Assembly (NCBI RefSeq): GCF_029813785.1
Contig: NZ_JARVKY010000003.1
Span: 124,001 to 188,000, forward strand
Origin: Streptomyces sp. DH41
GTDB lineage: Bacteria; Actinomycetota; Actinomycetes; Streptomycetales; Streptomycetaceae
Length of the DNA: 64,000 bases
Reading direction: 5' to 3'
Positions 25,417-34,201 of the stretch are shown here, piece by piece; within the stretch, counting starts at the first letter, position 1; every line of letters starts with the position of its first letter. The notes beneath the pieces were generated by a model that made no database searches, was not told the DNA's origin, and worked only from the letters and a program-made list of their open reading frames with translations. Made by a program: the position numbers and the translations under genes.

Positions 25417-25680
25417 ATGTCCGCCGAAGTCGAGAAGTTCGTCATCGAAGCCCTGAGGAACATGAACTACGACGTCTCGGAAGTCACCGGCGACACCCCG
25501 CTGGGGCCGGCCGGCCTGGACCTGGAGTCGCTCTCCGTCGCCGAGGTCGCCATCCAGGTCGAGGACACCTACGGCGTGAAGTTCGAGGAGGACGAGATGG
25601 AGACCGTCGCGCTCCTGACCGTGTCCGGCCTCGTCAAGGAGATCGTCGACCGGGCGTCCGCCGCTGCCGCGGCCAAGTGA
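25417..25680 (+). CDS. discrete acyl carrier protein
   Basis: This is an 87-residue carrier protein. The attachment serine is S38 in GLDLESLSVAEV, a variant of the usual G-x-D-S-L in which Leu-Glu precede the serine. Helix II and III are acidic (VEDTYGVKFEEDEMETV) and the tail is alanine-rich. AGGGAG lies about 11 bases before the ATG. It is the first gene of the ligase-KS-HmaS operon and probably carries the acyl or aryl group used by the ketosynthase. Confidence 0.9.
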   Translation: MSAEVEKFVIEALRNMNYDVSEVTGDTPLGPAGLDLESLSVAEVAIQVEDTYGVKFEEDEMETVALLTVSGLVKEIVDRASAAAAAK

Positions 25681-25810
25681 ACGCCCGGCCGGCCCCGGCC
25701 TGACACACGCTCCTTCCTGACCGGCCCGGACGCCCGCGGCGGACGGCGGCGGGCAGGGAGGAGCGGCACGCCGTTCGCCAAGAGTCCGATCCAGAGTGGA
25801 GAGACGGGGA

Positions 25811-27463
25811 ATGAATTCCAAGAACGAACGCGCGGAGCTCGCCGCCGACCAACGGCTGGGCGTGGGCAACGTGGTGACCACGCTCGTCGAGCGCGGCACC
25901 GGCCTCGACACGCCGACACTTACCTTCGACACCGATGTGGACGGCCACCCGGCCTGGCAGGCACTGTCGCTGGCCGCGCTGGGGGACCGGGTCGCCGCCC
26001 GCGCGGCCGCGCTGCACGCGCTCGGCATTCGCCCCCGGGACCCGGTCGCGGTGTGGGTGACCAACGGCGCCGACCAGGTCCTCGGCTACCTGGCGCTCGC
26101 CCGGATCGGCGCGATACCCGCCCTGGTCAACGGCAGGCTGCCCGCCGAACAGGCCGCCGAGTACATCCGGCGACTGCGTGCCGTGGCCGTCGTCGCGGAC
26201 TCCCCGCACCAGGACGCCCTGACCGCGGCCGGGACCACGGCACCTTCGTTCGTGGACCCGGCCACGCTCGGCAAGGGCGACCCGGCCCAGGCACCCGCCC
26301 CCTACCGGCACCACGCCGGCGAACCGGTGGTGATCACGCACTCCTCCGGGACCACCGGCCTGCCCAAGGCCGTGACCCACTCGCACCACAGCCTGTTCGC
26401 GGCCATCCGGCACCGCCTCTCCCTGCCCAAGGGACAGGGCCTGGACCGGATGCTGGGCGCCCTGCCGTCGGCACACGCGGCCACCGTCATCGCGGTGAAC
26501 CTCGCGCTGACCAACCGGGCCCAACTGGCCGTACTGTCGGCGCAGTCCGGTCCGGTGGTGCTGGACGCGATCGAGGCCTGGCAGCCGCAGAGCGTTCTCG
26601 GATTCGCCGCCGTCTGGTCGGAACTGGCCGGCGAGGACCTCTCGTCCCGCGATCTCGCGTCGGTGCGCACCTGGTGGAACACCGGGGACTGCGCGCACGA
26701 GGCCCATATCCGCCGGCTCGTCGCCGTCGGCTCCCGGGAGACCGTCACCGCCCAGGGGCGGGTGCGCCGTACCGGCTCCTTCTTCGTGGACGGCCTCGGC
26801 TCGTCGGAGATGGGACACTCCCAGTTCTTCATCACGCACACGCCCGACACCGACCGCTATGGACGGTGCATCGGCAAGCCGCACGCGTTCTCGGACGTGG
26901 CGGTCGTCGGCGACGACGGGGAACGGCTCGGCGCGGGCCAGGTGGGACAGCTCGCCATCAGCGCGCCGACGCTGTCCCTCGGTTACTGGAACGACTCGGT
27001 GACCACCTACCGCACCCGCAAGGACGGCTACTTCCTCACCGGCGACCTCGTCCGTCACGACGAGGACGGCTACTACTACCACGTCGACCGGGCGGTGGAC
27101 GCCGTGGACGTCGGTGACGGAACCAGGCTGTACACGATGCTGTGTGAGGAGCGAGTCCTCGCACGCTGCGCCGACGTGCTCGAATGCACCGTCGTCGCGG
27201 TCCCCTCCGACGGCGGCGCCGTCACGTCCGTCCTGCTCGTGCTCGACCCGAAGGCCGATCGGGGAACCGACCGCACAGCCGAGGTGCTGGCCGCCCTGGA
27301 GCCCCACGTGGCCCGCACGGTCGAGCGTGTGGTGGTGGTCGACCCGGACCGGCTCCCGCTCGGAGCGACCGGCAAGGTACGCAAGTTCCTGCTGCGGCAA
27401 CGCTTCCTCGACGGGGAGCTGCTCGGCCGGGAGACCACCGGGTCGCGGGTGGCCGTCCGATGA
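25811..27463 (+). CDS. class I adenylate-forming ligase
   Basis: This is a 550-residue ANL enzyme. Key motifs are VVITHSSGTTGLPKAVTHSHH (P-loop), DGLGSSEMGHSQFF in place of the canonical YGxTE, YFLTGDLVRHDEDGYYYHVDRAVDAV, and LPLGATGKVRKFLLR with the catalytic lysine. The altered A5 motif (GSSEMGH) indicates an unusual substrate pocket. It is encoded between an ACP and a ketosynthase with which it overlaps by ATGA, so it likely loads the ACP, with either a fatty acid or an Hpg-pathway aryl acid. The ATG at 25811 follows GACGGGGA. Confidence 0.88.
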   Translation: MNSKNERAELAADQRLGVGNVVTTLVERGTGLDTPTLTFDTDVDGHPAWQALSLAALGDRVAARAAALHALGIRPRDPVAVWVTNGADQVLGYLALARIGAIPALVNGRLPAEQAAEYIRRLRAVAVVADSPHQDALTAAGTTAPSFVDPATLGKGDPAQAPAPYRHHAGEPVVITHSSGTTGLPKAVTHSHHSLFAAIRHRLSLPKGQGLDRMLGALPSAHAATVIAVNLALTNRAQLAVLSAQSGPVVLDAIEAWQPQSVLGFAAVWSELAGEDLSSRDLASVRTWWNTGDCAHEAHIRRLVAVGSRETVTAQGRVRRTGSFFVDGLGSSEMGHSQFFITHTPDTDRYGRCIGKPHAFSDVAVVGDDGERLGAGQVGQLAISAPTLSLGYWNDSVTTYRTRKDGYFLTGDLVRHDEDGYYYHVDRAVDAVDVGDGTRLYTMLCEERVLARCADVLECTVVAVPSDGGAVTSVLLVLDPKADRGTDRTAEVLAALEPHVARTVERVVVVDPDRLPLGATGKVRKFLLRQRFLDGELLGRETTGSRVAVR

Positions 27464-28725
27464 CCGCGGACACCGCACGGCCGGGAGCCGTCATCACGGG
27501 GCTGGGCACCTTCTCCCCCCTCGGACGCGGCGCCGCCGACCTGTTCGACGCCCTCAGCCACGGCAAGTCCGGCCTGCGCACACCGCCGCCCGGACACCTC
27601 CTGGACGGGACCGTGAGCGTGGCAGGCATCGCTCCGGACATCGAGGCCCATGAGGTGCTGCCCCCGAGCGAGGGCCGGCTCGTCGACCGCTACGCCCTGA
27701 TGGCCCTCGCCGCGGCCGACGACGCGCTGGCCGACGCGGGGCTCGTCGTCGGCCGGGACGTCGACCCGCACCGGGTCGCGGTGATCGTGTCCAGTGGTGC
27801 CGGTGGCCTCACCACGTACGAGGCCCAGGCCCACGACCGCGTCCAGCGCGGCCGGACCGCGGTCAGCCCCTACCTGCTGCCGGGAATGCTGCCGAACATG
27901 GCGGCCGCGCGCATCGCCATCAAGCACGGCATCCGCGGCTGGAGTTCGGCCATGGCCACCGCGTGCGCCGCCGGTGCCCACGCGGTGGCGGAGGCGGCCC
28001 GCCTGATCCGGTACGGCGAGGCCGACGTGGTGGTGTGCGGCGGAGCCGAAGCGCCCCTCAACCCCACCTCCGCGCTCGCCTTCGCGCACGCCCGGGCACT
28101 GGCGAGCGGCTGGGACGACCCCGAGGCGGCCAGCCGGCCCTTCGACCGGCGACGCAACGGCTTCGTCCTCGCCGAAGGCGCGGGCGTGCTGGTCGTCGAA
28201 CGCGCCGGGCACGCGGACGGACGCGGCGCGGCGGGCTACGCCGACCTGCTCGGCTGGGGCGCCACGACCGACGCCCACCGGCCCACCACGCCACGCCCCG
28301 ACGGCGAGGGCGCGGCGCACAGCATGCGCGGGGCGCTGAAAACCTCCGGACTCGCGCCCGAGGACGTCGGATATGTCAACGCCCACGGCACCGCCACGAA
28401 GCTCGGCGACGTCGCGGAGAGCAAGGCCGTTCGCGCGGTGTTCGGCGCCCGGACGCCCGCCGTCAGCAGCACCAAGTCGATGACCGGCCACCTCCTGGGG
28501 GGCTCGGGAGCGGTGGAAGCCGCAGTCTGCGCCCTCGCCGTGTCGCGGGGTGTGCTGCCGCCCACCCACAACCTCGACGAGGTGGACCCCGAGTGCGACC
28601 TGGACCACGTGCGGGGCCAGGCGCGGCACGGACGGATCGAGGCCGCGATCTCCAACTCGTTCGCGTTCGGCGGCCACAACGTCAGCCTGCTCATCGGTAC
28701 CGCCGGCACCCGTAAGAAACGCTAG
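27460..28725 (+). CDS. FabF-type beta-ketoacyl-ACP synthase
   Basis: This is a 421-residue free-standing ketosynthase. The catalytic cysteine is in MATACAAGAHAVAEAA, the first histidine in YVNAHGTATKLGD, and the lysine and second histidine in KSMTGHLLGGSGAVEA; the C-terminal NSFAFGGHNVSLL is canonical. It should condense an acyl primer with malonyl-ACP. No acyltransferase, dehydratase or chain-length-factor partner is encoded nearby, so primary metabolism would have to supply malonyl-ACP and the missing reductive steps apart from the enoyl reductase at 37772. It overlaps the preceding ligase by four bases. Confidence 0.92.
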   Translation: MTADTARPGAVITGLGTFSPLGRGAADLFDALSHGKSGLRTPPPGHLLDGTVSVAGIAPDIEAHEVLPPSEGRLVDRYALMALAAADDALADAGLVVGRDVDPHRVAVIVSSGAGGLTTYEAQAHDRVQRGRTAVSPYLLPGMLPNMAAARIAIKHGIRGWSSAMATACAAGAHAVAEAARLIRYGEADVVVCGGAEAPLNPTSALAFAHARALASGWDDPEAASRPFDRRRNGFVLAEGAGVLVVERAGHADGRGAAGYADLLGWGATTDAHRPTTPRPDGEGAAHSMRGALKTSGLAPEDVGYVNAHGTATKLGDVAESKAVRAVFGARTPAVSSTKSMTGHLLGGSGAVEAAVCALAVSRGVLPPTHNLDEVDPECDLDHVRGQARHGRIEAAISNSFAFGGHNVSLLIGTAGTRKKR

Positions 28726-28737
28726 AGAGGGATCATC

Positions 28738-29802
28738 GTGAACATCGGAGCAGTCGATCACGTCGAGTTCTACGTCGGAGACGCCCAGCAGGCGGCGTTC
28801 TACCTGTGCACCGCGTTCGGATTCAGGGTGCGCGGCCAGGCGGGGCCCGAGACCGGCCATGTCGACCGGCGCTCGCTGCTGTTGAGCCAGGGCGGCATCG
28901 ACCTCGTGCTCACCTCCGCGCTCTCCTCCGAGCACCCGGCGGCCGAGTACGTCACCCGGCACGGCGACGGCGTGGCCAACATCGCCTTCGAGGTGACCGA
29001 CGCCGCCGGTGCCTTCGACGCGGCGGTCGAGCAGGGTGCCGCCGTCGTCGAGGAGCCCGAGGTCCACCGCCGCGGCGGCACCGAGGTCGTCACGGCCGGC
29101 GTGTCCGGTTTCGGCGACGTCGCCCACCGCTTCGTGCAGCGGACCGGCGACCGGGCGGACTTCCTGCCCGGGGTGGTGGAGATCTTCGCCGCCGACCCCG
29201 AGGAGAGCGAGCAACTGCTGCACACCGTGGACCACGCCGCGATCTGCCTGCCCGCCGGAGAGCTGCGGCCGACGGTCGCCTACTACGAACGGGTCTTCGG
29301 GTTCCGGCAGATCTTCGAGGAGTTCATCGAGGTCGGTGACCAGGCGATGGACTCCAAGGTGGTGCAGAGCGCCTCCGGCGAGGTCACCTTCACGCTCATC
29401 GAGCCGGTGACGGATCGTCGGCCCGGTCAGATCGACACCTTCCTGGAGCGGCACGGTGGCGCCGGCGTGCAGCACCTCGCCCTGCTCACCGACGACATCG
29501 TCACCACCGTCCCGGCCATGGAGGCCCGCGGGGTGACCTTCCTGGAGACTCCCGACGCCTACTACGACGAACTCACGGACCGCCTGGGCCGTCCCGACCT
29601 GAGGCTCGAGGACCTGCGGCGCACCAACGTCCTGGTCGACCGGGACCACTGGGGCCAGGTCTTCCAGATCTTCACCCAGTCCATGCACGTGCGGCGGACC
29701 TTCTTCTGGGAGGTCATCGACCGGCACGGGGCACGAACCTTCGGCAGCGGCAACATCAAGGCTCTCTACGAGGCGGTCGCCAGGGAGAAGACACCCGCCT
29801 GA
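28738..29802 (+). CDS. hmaS: 4-hydroxymandelate synthase (HPPD superfamily)
   Basis: This is a 354-residue two-barrel vicinal-oxygen-chelate enzyme. Metal ligands are the histidines in TVDHAAICLP and GVQHLALLTDD and the glutamate in RTFFWEVIDRHG. The C-terminal FGSGNIKALYEAVARE is the family end. HmaS and 4-hydroxyphenylpyruvate dioxygenase share this fold; here the Hpg-pathway neighbours and the IFTQSMHVRRT region favour HmaS, which turns 4-hydroxyphenylpyruvate into L-4-hydroxymandelate with iron and oxygen. The GTG at 28738 follows GAGAGG. It is in the ACP-ligase-KS operon, 12 bp after the KS stop. Confidence 0.85.
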   Translation: MNIGAVDHVEFYVGDAQQAAFYLCTAFGFRVRGQAGPETGHVDRRSLLLSQGGIDLVLTSALSSEHPAAEYVTRHGDGVANIAFEVTDAAGAFDAAVEQGAAVVEEPEVHRRGGTEVVTAGVSGFGDVAHRFVQRTGDRADFLPGVVEIFAADPEESEQLLHTVDHAAICLPAGELRPTVAYYERVFGFRQIFEEFIEVGDQAMDSKVVQSASGEVTFTLIEPVTDRRPGQIDTFLERHGGAGVQHLALLTDDIVTTVPAMEARGVTFLETPDAYYDELTDRLGRPDLRLEDLRRTNVLVDRDHWGQVFQIFTQSMHVRRTFFWEVIDRHGARTFGSGNIKALYEAVAREKTPA

Positions 29803-29865
29803 CTCCGGCCGCACCCGCGCGACCGCGCCGACCCCCCGCTCCCACCGTCATCTGTGAGGACGAAC

Positions 29866-30783
29866 GTGACTGTCCAGGACCCCACCCTGTTCCAGCTGAC
29901 CGAGGAGGAGCGCGCCCTCCTCCCCTCCGACGAAGACGTCGCCTTCTACGCCGAGCACGGCTGGTACCTGTCGAAGAAGCTGTTCACCGACGAGGAGACG
30001 AACCTCCTCGAGTCGGCCGGCGAGCGCTTCTACGCCGGCCACCGCGACCGCACGCTGCCGGCCCGTCCTCCCAAGCTCGCCTACTGGGAGCCCGGGCACG
30101 GTGCGGTGCAGCGGCACAACGACTACATCCACTACGAGGACGAGACCATCGCCCGCATCCTGTGCCGGCCGCTGCTCGGTGCGGTGGCCGCGCGGCTCGC
30201 CGAGGCCGACGAGATCAGGGTGTTCCAGTCCACGCTGATCTACAAGCCGCCGGTCGCCGAGGAGCAGTCCAACGTCGTCCCCTGGCACTTCGACCGGCAC
30301 TACTGGTCCACGTGCACGTCGGAACGGATGCTGACCGCCTTCATCCCCTTCCACGACTGCGGGGAGGACATGGGCACCATCACCATGGTCGACGGCAGCC
30401 ACCGGTGGCGGGAGACGGCGGTCAACGACGCGACGTCGCTGCACTTCGCCGAGCGCGACCGCGGCGAACTCGACACCATGCTGGAGGAGAACGCCCGGCA
30501 CAACGGCACCGACGTGCGCAAGATCCCCATGCGCATACCCAGGGGACACGTCAGCTTCCACCACTGCCGCACCTACCACGGCAGCGGGGCCAACGTGAGC
30601 GACCGCCCCCGCCGGGCCATCTCCTTCCACCTCCAGGACGGTGAGAACCGGTACCGGGACTTCCACCGCTCGGACGGCACCCGGGTCTCGTACAACCACG
30701 ACGCACTGGTCCGCAGGACGTCCGACGGCACGCCGGACTACAGCGACCCCGAGTTCCTCCCCGTGCTGTGGCGCAGCCGCTGA
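29866..30783 (+). CDS. phytanoyl-CoA dioxygenase (PhyH)-family oxygenase
   Basis: This 305-residue cupin-like non-heme iron protein has WHFDRHYWSTCTSERML with the H-x-D pair and CRTYHGSGANVSDRPRRAISFH with the distal histidine and the 2-oxoglutarate-binding arginine. PhyH-family enzymes hydroxylate, desaturate or halogenate; HFD has an intact aspartate, so hydroxylation or desaturation rather than halogenation. I prefer the GTG at 29866 because GAGGA is well placed; GTG at 29854 would add four residues. Its stop overlaps the next start (TGATG). Substrate possibly ACP-bound or an Hpg derivative. Confidence 0.82.
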   Translation: MTVQDPTLFQLTEEERALLPSDEDVAFYAEHGWYLSKKLFTDEETNLLESAGERFYAGHRDRTLPARPPKLAYWEPGHGAVQRHNDYIHYEDETIARILCRPLLGAVAARLAEADEIRVFQSTLIYKPPVAEEQSNVVPWHFDRHYWSTCTSERMLTAFIPFHDCGEDMGTITMVDGSHRWRETAVNDATSLHFAERDRGELDTMLEENARHNGTDVRKIPMRIPRGHVSFHHCRTYHGSGANVSDRPRRAISFHLQDGENRYRDFHRSDGTRVSYNHDALVRRTSDGTPDYSDPEFLPVLWRSR

Positions 30784-31679
30784 TGCGCAGCGCCGCCGTG
30801 GTCGGAACCGGCCTGATCGGTACGTCGATCGCCCTGGCGCTGCGCGGCCGGGGCCTGGTCCCCTACCTGATCGACGCGGACCCGGCGGCCGCGCGCCTCG
30901 CGGCCGACCTGGGCGCCGGCGTCGTGGGCGTGCCCCGCACACCCGTGGACCTGGCCGTCATCGCGGTGCCTCCCCGGCACGTGGCGACGGTCCTGAGACA
31001 GCAGCAGCTCCAAGGGCTCGCCCACGACTTCACCGACGTGGCGAGCGTCAAGGAGCGGATTCAGCACGAGGCCGCGGCGCTCGGCTGCGACCTGACCCGC
31101 TTCGTGGGCGGCCACCCCATGGCGGGACGTGAGCGGTCCGGGCCCCTGGCCGCGCGGGAGGAACTCTTCCGGGACCGTCCCTGGGTGCTCACACCGGCCG
31201 GAGACGCCCATGGCCGGGCGCTCGACCGGGCCACGGGGCTCGCGGAACTGTGCGGGGCCCGGCCCGTCCTGATGGACCCCCGCCGGCACGACCGGGCCGT
31301 CGCCCTCGTCTCGCACGCGCCGCACGTGGTGGCGAGTCTGCTCGCGGCACGTCTGGTGCGGGGTGACGCGTCGGAACTCGGGCTCGCCGGACAGGGAGTG
31401 CGGGACGCGACGCGGATCGCCGGCGGTGACCCTGATCTGTGGACGGACATCCTCGGTGCGAACGCGGCGGCCGTCGTGGACGTGCTCACCGAGTTCGCGG
31501 GCGAGCTGGACACGGTGGTGGAGGCCCTGCGCGCTCTGGTGGACGGGCCGCCGGAAGGGCGCCCGGCCGCACGCGGCCACCTCAACACCCTGCTGGTCCG
31601 CGGTGTCGATGGGCGGGACAGGCTCCCGGGGAGGAGCACGGGTGAAGCACGCCTGAGCGGTGCGGCTGCGGGGGCCTGA
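30783..31679 (+). CDS. tyrA: prephenate dehydrogenase
   Basis: This 298-residue NAD-dependent enzyme has the Rossmann loop VVGTGLIGTSIALALRGRG at the N-terminus, VASVKERIQHEA and VGGHPMAGRERSGPLAA, the substrate-binding stretch of arogenate/prephenate dehydrogenases. It makes 4-hydroxyphenylpyruvate from prephenate, the feed for hydroxymandelate synthase, and duplicated pathway-specific copies are the rule in Hpg clusters. There is no ACT regulatory domain, consistent with freedom from tyrosine feedback. It is translationally coupled to the PhyH gene (TGATG). Confidence 0.9.
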   Translation: MRSAAVVGTGLIGTSIALALRGRGLVPYLIDADPAAARLAADLGAGVVGVPRTPVDLAVIAVPPRHVATVLRQQQLQGLAHDFTDVASVKERIQHEAAALGCDLTRFVGGHPMAGRERSGPLAAREELFRDRPWVLTPAGDAHGRALDRATGLAELCGARPVLMDPRRHDRAVALVSHAPHVVASLLAARLVRGDASELGLAGQGVRDATRIAGGDPDLWTDILGANAAAVVDVLTEFAGELDTVVEALRALVDGPPEGRPAARGHLNTLLVRGVDGRDRLPGRSTGEARLSGAAAGA

Positions 31680-31680
31680 C

Positions 31681-32599
31681 ATGACCGCTCACCGAGGAGA
31701 ACAGCCGGGCGCGCCGAACGGGGGGCCGCGAAGGAGCCGGGGAGCTTCGCTCGTCGGCGCGGCCCTGAACGGCCTGGCGCGCCCGGCGCCGGCCCTCGCC
31801 GGCCGGGCCGCCTACAGCCTGTTCTGTCACCCGCTGCTCCGCGGCAAGGTCCTGCCCCGGGAACGCGACGTGCACGAGCGCGCCGTGACGGCGGACCTGG
31901 TCGTGGCGGGGAAACGGGTGCGCGTCTACCGCTGGGGCTCGGGCGCGCGCCCGGTGCTGATGCTGCACGGCTGGCGGTCCCGGGCGTCGCGGTACACGGG
32001 ATTCGTCCCGCGTCTTCAGGAGCTGGGGCTGACGGCGCTCTCCTTCGACGCGCCCGGGCACGGTGACTCCCCGGGACACAGCACCACCATCCTCGAGTAC
32101 CAGGCGATCACCAGGCGGCTGCAGGAGGAGTACGGGGACTTCCACGCGGTGATCGGTCATTCGCTCGGTGCCGCCGGCGCGTTCCTGGCGCTGCGCGGCG
32201 GGGTCCGGGCCGAGCGCCTCGTGACGGTCTCGGCGATGCGGGATTTCAGCCATCTTCCCGACGAGTTCGCGCGGATGCTGGGTCTGGCCGGCGGGCTCCA
32301 CGCCGACCTGCGCCACCGGATCGCCCACCGCTTGTTCGCGTCCGTCGCGGATCCCTGGGACCTCTTCGACGCCACGCGCCGGCCCCATGAGATCAAGGTG
32401 CCGATGAGGATCCTCCACGACACGGACGACGAGCTGGTGCCGCCGGCGCACGCGTACGCCCTGAAGGCGGCGTACGGGGATCAGGCGGAGCTGGTACCTG
32501 ACGCGGGGGCTGGGACACCGCAAGGCGCTCGGTGGGGCGGCGGTCATCGAGAGCGCGCTGGACTTCATCGAGTCGTCACCCCGGAGAGCTCCCTTTTAA
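31681..32599 (+). pseudogene. alpha/beta-hydrolase A with a one-base frameshift near its 3' end
   Basis: The first 272 codons encode an alpha/beta hydrolase related to those at 36900 and 39347: RPVLMLHGWRSRASRYTG, nucleophile elbow VIGHSLGAAGA and aspartate in ILHDTDDELV. At about 32496 (GGTACCTGACG) an extra base shifts the frame. The other frame continues the family exactly, with LTRGLGHRKALGGAA carrying the catalytic histidine and a TAA at 32597-32599. In the frame as given, no stop occurs and translation would run into the exporter to 34134. It could be a sequencing error, a recent mutation or slippage. A loss of the histidine would kill the enzyme. Confidence 0.75.
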
Positions 32600-32622
32600 A
32601 AGCACGTACGGTCGTTTACTTT
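32594..32622 (+). promoter_or_regulatory. operator-bearing promoter of the exporter gene
   Basis: TTTTAA (32594-32599) and TACTTT (32617-32622) are 17 bp apart. The spacer contains GCACGTACGGTCGTT, with the cluster core ACGGTCGT at 32609-32616. The promoter overlaps the stop codon of the restored hydrolase frame and supports independent expression of the exporter. Confidence 0.65.
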
Positions 32623-32685
32623 TATGGTCGGGTCACGCCCGCCACAGGACGGCGACCGCGTACCGAGACGAAGGGACCACCTCGT

Positions 32686-34134
32686 ATGACCACCGCCTCA
32701 CCCCACTCGCGGGACGCGGGCCCGGCCAAGGCCGCGCAGCCCGAGGGCGAGGAGCCGCGGCACCCCGCCGCGGCTCCGGCCACGGCGAAGCTCGCCCTGC
32801 TCGTCGCGTCCGGCGCGACCTTCCTCGCCGTGCTCGACACCACGGTCGTCAACATCGCCTTCGCCGACCTGCGCAGGGACTTCCCCGATTCCTCGCTGTC
32901 CCAACTGACCTGGGTCGTCACCGCGTACACCGTCGTGTTCGCGGCGCTGCTGGCCGTAGCGGGCCGGATCGCCGACGTCCTCGGGCGCAAGAAGCTGTTC
33001 CTGTGGTCCACGGCGCTGTTCACCGTCGCCTCCCTGCTGAGCGGCATCGCCGTGGGCGTGCCGATGCTCGTCGGCGCCCGGGCGCTGCAGGGAGTGGCGG
33101 CCGCGGGCATGATTCCCTCGGCGCTCGGCCTCGTGCTCCAGCACACGCCCGTGGCCCGGCGGCAGGTCGCCGTCGGAGTCTGGGGAGCGGTCGGCAGCAT
33201 GGCCGCGGCGGTGGGGCCCAGCCTCGGCGGCCTGCTGGTGGACGTGTGGGGATGGCGCAGCGTCTTCCTCATTAACCTGCCCGTCGGACTCGTGATCCTG
33301 GCGGGCGCCGCCCGGCTCTCCCGGGACACCGCGGACGGGCGCAGGCTGCCCGATCCGGTGGGCACCCTGGCACTGGCCCTCGGCATCGGCGGCGTGGTGT
33401 TCGGGGTGACCCAGGGCACCGAGTGGGGCTGGGGCAGCGGTCGCGTGCTCGCCCTCCTGGCCGGCGGTGCGGTGCTCCTCACGGCCGCCCTGCTGCTCTC
33501 CCGGCGGCACACCGCGCCCGCCATCGAGTGGGACCTGTGGCGCAGCCGCCCCTTCGCGGCCACGAACGCCGCCTCGTTCCTCTTCGGCGCGGCCATGTAC
33601 TCCTACCTCCTCGGCTCCCTGCTCTTCCTCAACGCGGTGTGGGGCTACTCCGAGCTGAAGGCCGGTCTCGCGGTGACGCCGGGCGCGTTCAGCGCGGCGG
33701 TCGGAGCCATGGTGGTGGGACGCCGGGTCGACCCGCGGCGCCAGTGGGCCGCGGTGGCTGTCGGTGCCACCCTCTTCGGTCTGTCCTGCGCCGCGATGTA
33801 CCTGCTGCTCGGGACCGACCGTCAGTACGCCGCCGTGTGGCTGCCCATCGGCATCGTCGCCGGGCTCGGTATCGGTGCCGCGCTGACCGCGATCTCCAAC
33901 GCCGCCACGGAGTCCCTTCCGCCGAGGCGCTTCGCCTCCGGAACCGGGCTGCTGATGACGACGCGCCAGGTCGGCGGAGCGCTCGGCATCGCCGCACTGG
34001 CGGCCATCCTGGAGCGCTACGACGTCCTCGACGACCAGGGGTACCTCGAGGTCTTCGTCGCCTGCGCCGTCGGATCACTGGCGGCGGCCGCCGCCGCACC
34101 GGCGATCCGCGCGAAGGCCCGCCGGTCTGCCTGA
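32686..34134 (+). CDS. DHA2-family MFS drug exporter
   Basis: This is a 482-residue polytopic membrane protein, about 14 spans. Motif A is GRIADVLGRKKLF after TM2 and motif C is AVGPSLGGLLVDVWGWRSVFLINLP, as in EmrB/QacA proton antiporters. The cytoplasmic N-terminus of about 35 residues is Ala/Pro-rich. The ATG at 32686 has AAGGGA upstream. It has its own operator-controlled promoter, so it probably exports the cluster product and is induced with it. The frame is also open upstream through the frameshifted hydrolase. Confidence 0.9.
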   Translation: MTTASPHSRDAGPAKAAQPEGEEPRHPAAAPATAKLALLVASGATFLAVLDTTVVNIAFADLRRDFPDSSLSQLTWVVTAYTVVFAALLAVAGRIADVLGRKKLFLWSTALFTVASLLSGIAVGVPMLVGARALQGVAAAGMIPSALGLVLQHTPVARRQVAVGVWGAVGSMAAAVGPSLGGLLVDVWGWRSVFLINLPVGLVILAGAARLSRDTADGRRLPDPVGTLALALGIGGVVFGVTQGTEWGWGSGRVLALLAGGAVLLTAALLLSRRHTAPAIEWDLWRSRPFAATNAASFLFGAAMYSYLLGSLLFLNAVWGYSELKAGLAVTPGAFSAAVGAMVVGRRVDPRRQWAAVAVGATLFGLSCAAMYLLLGTDRQYAAVWLPIGIVAGLGIGAALTAISNAATESLPPRRFASGTGLLMTTRQVGGALGIAALAAILERYDVLDDQGYLEVFVACAVGSLAAAAAAPAIRAKARRSA

Positions 34135-34201
34135 CCCGCGCGCCCACGCCGCACGCGGCACTTTCATCGCCCGAACGACGACAGAGGACGAAGAGGGCAG
34201 G

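Noticed and set aside
27076..29814. Long open frame antisense to the ligase, KS and hydroxymandelate synthase genes
   Set aside because: It mirrors the GC3 bias of genuine plus-strand genes with intact active-site motifs; its translation shows no domain.
31681..34134. A genuine hydrolase-MFS fusion protein
   Set aside because: The hydrolase family sequence continues in the other frame to its own stop, and the exporter has its own promoter, ribosome site and normal start.
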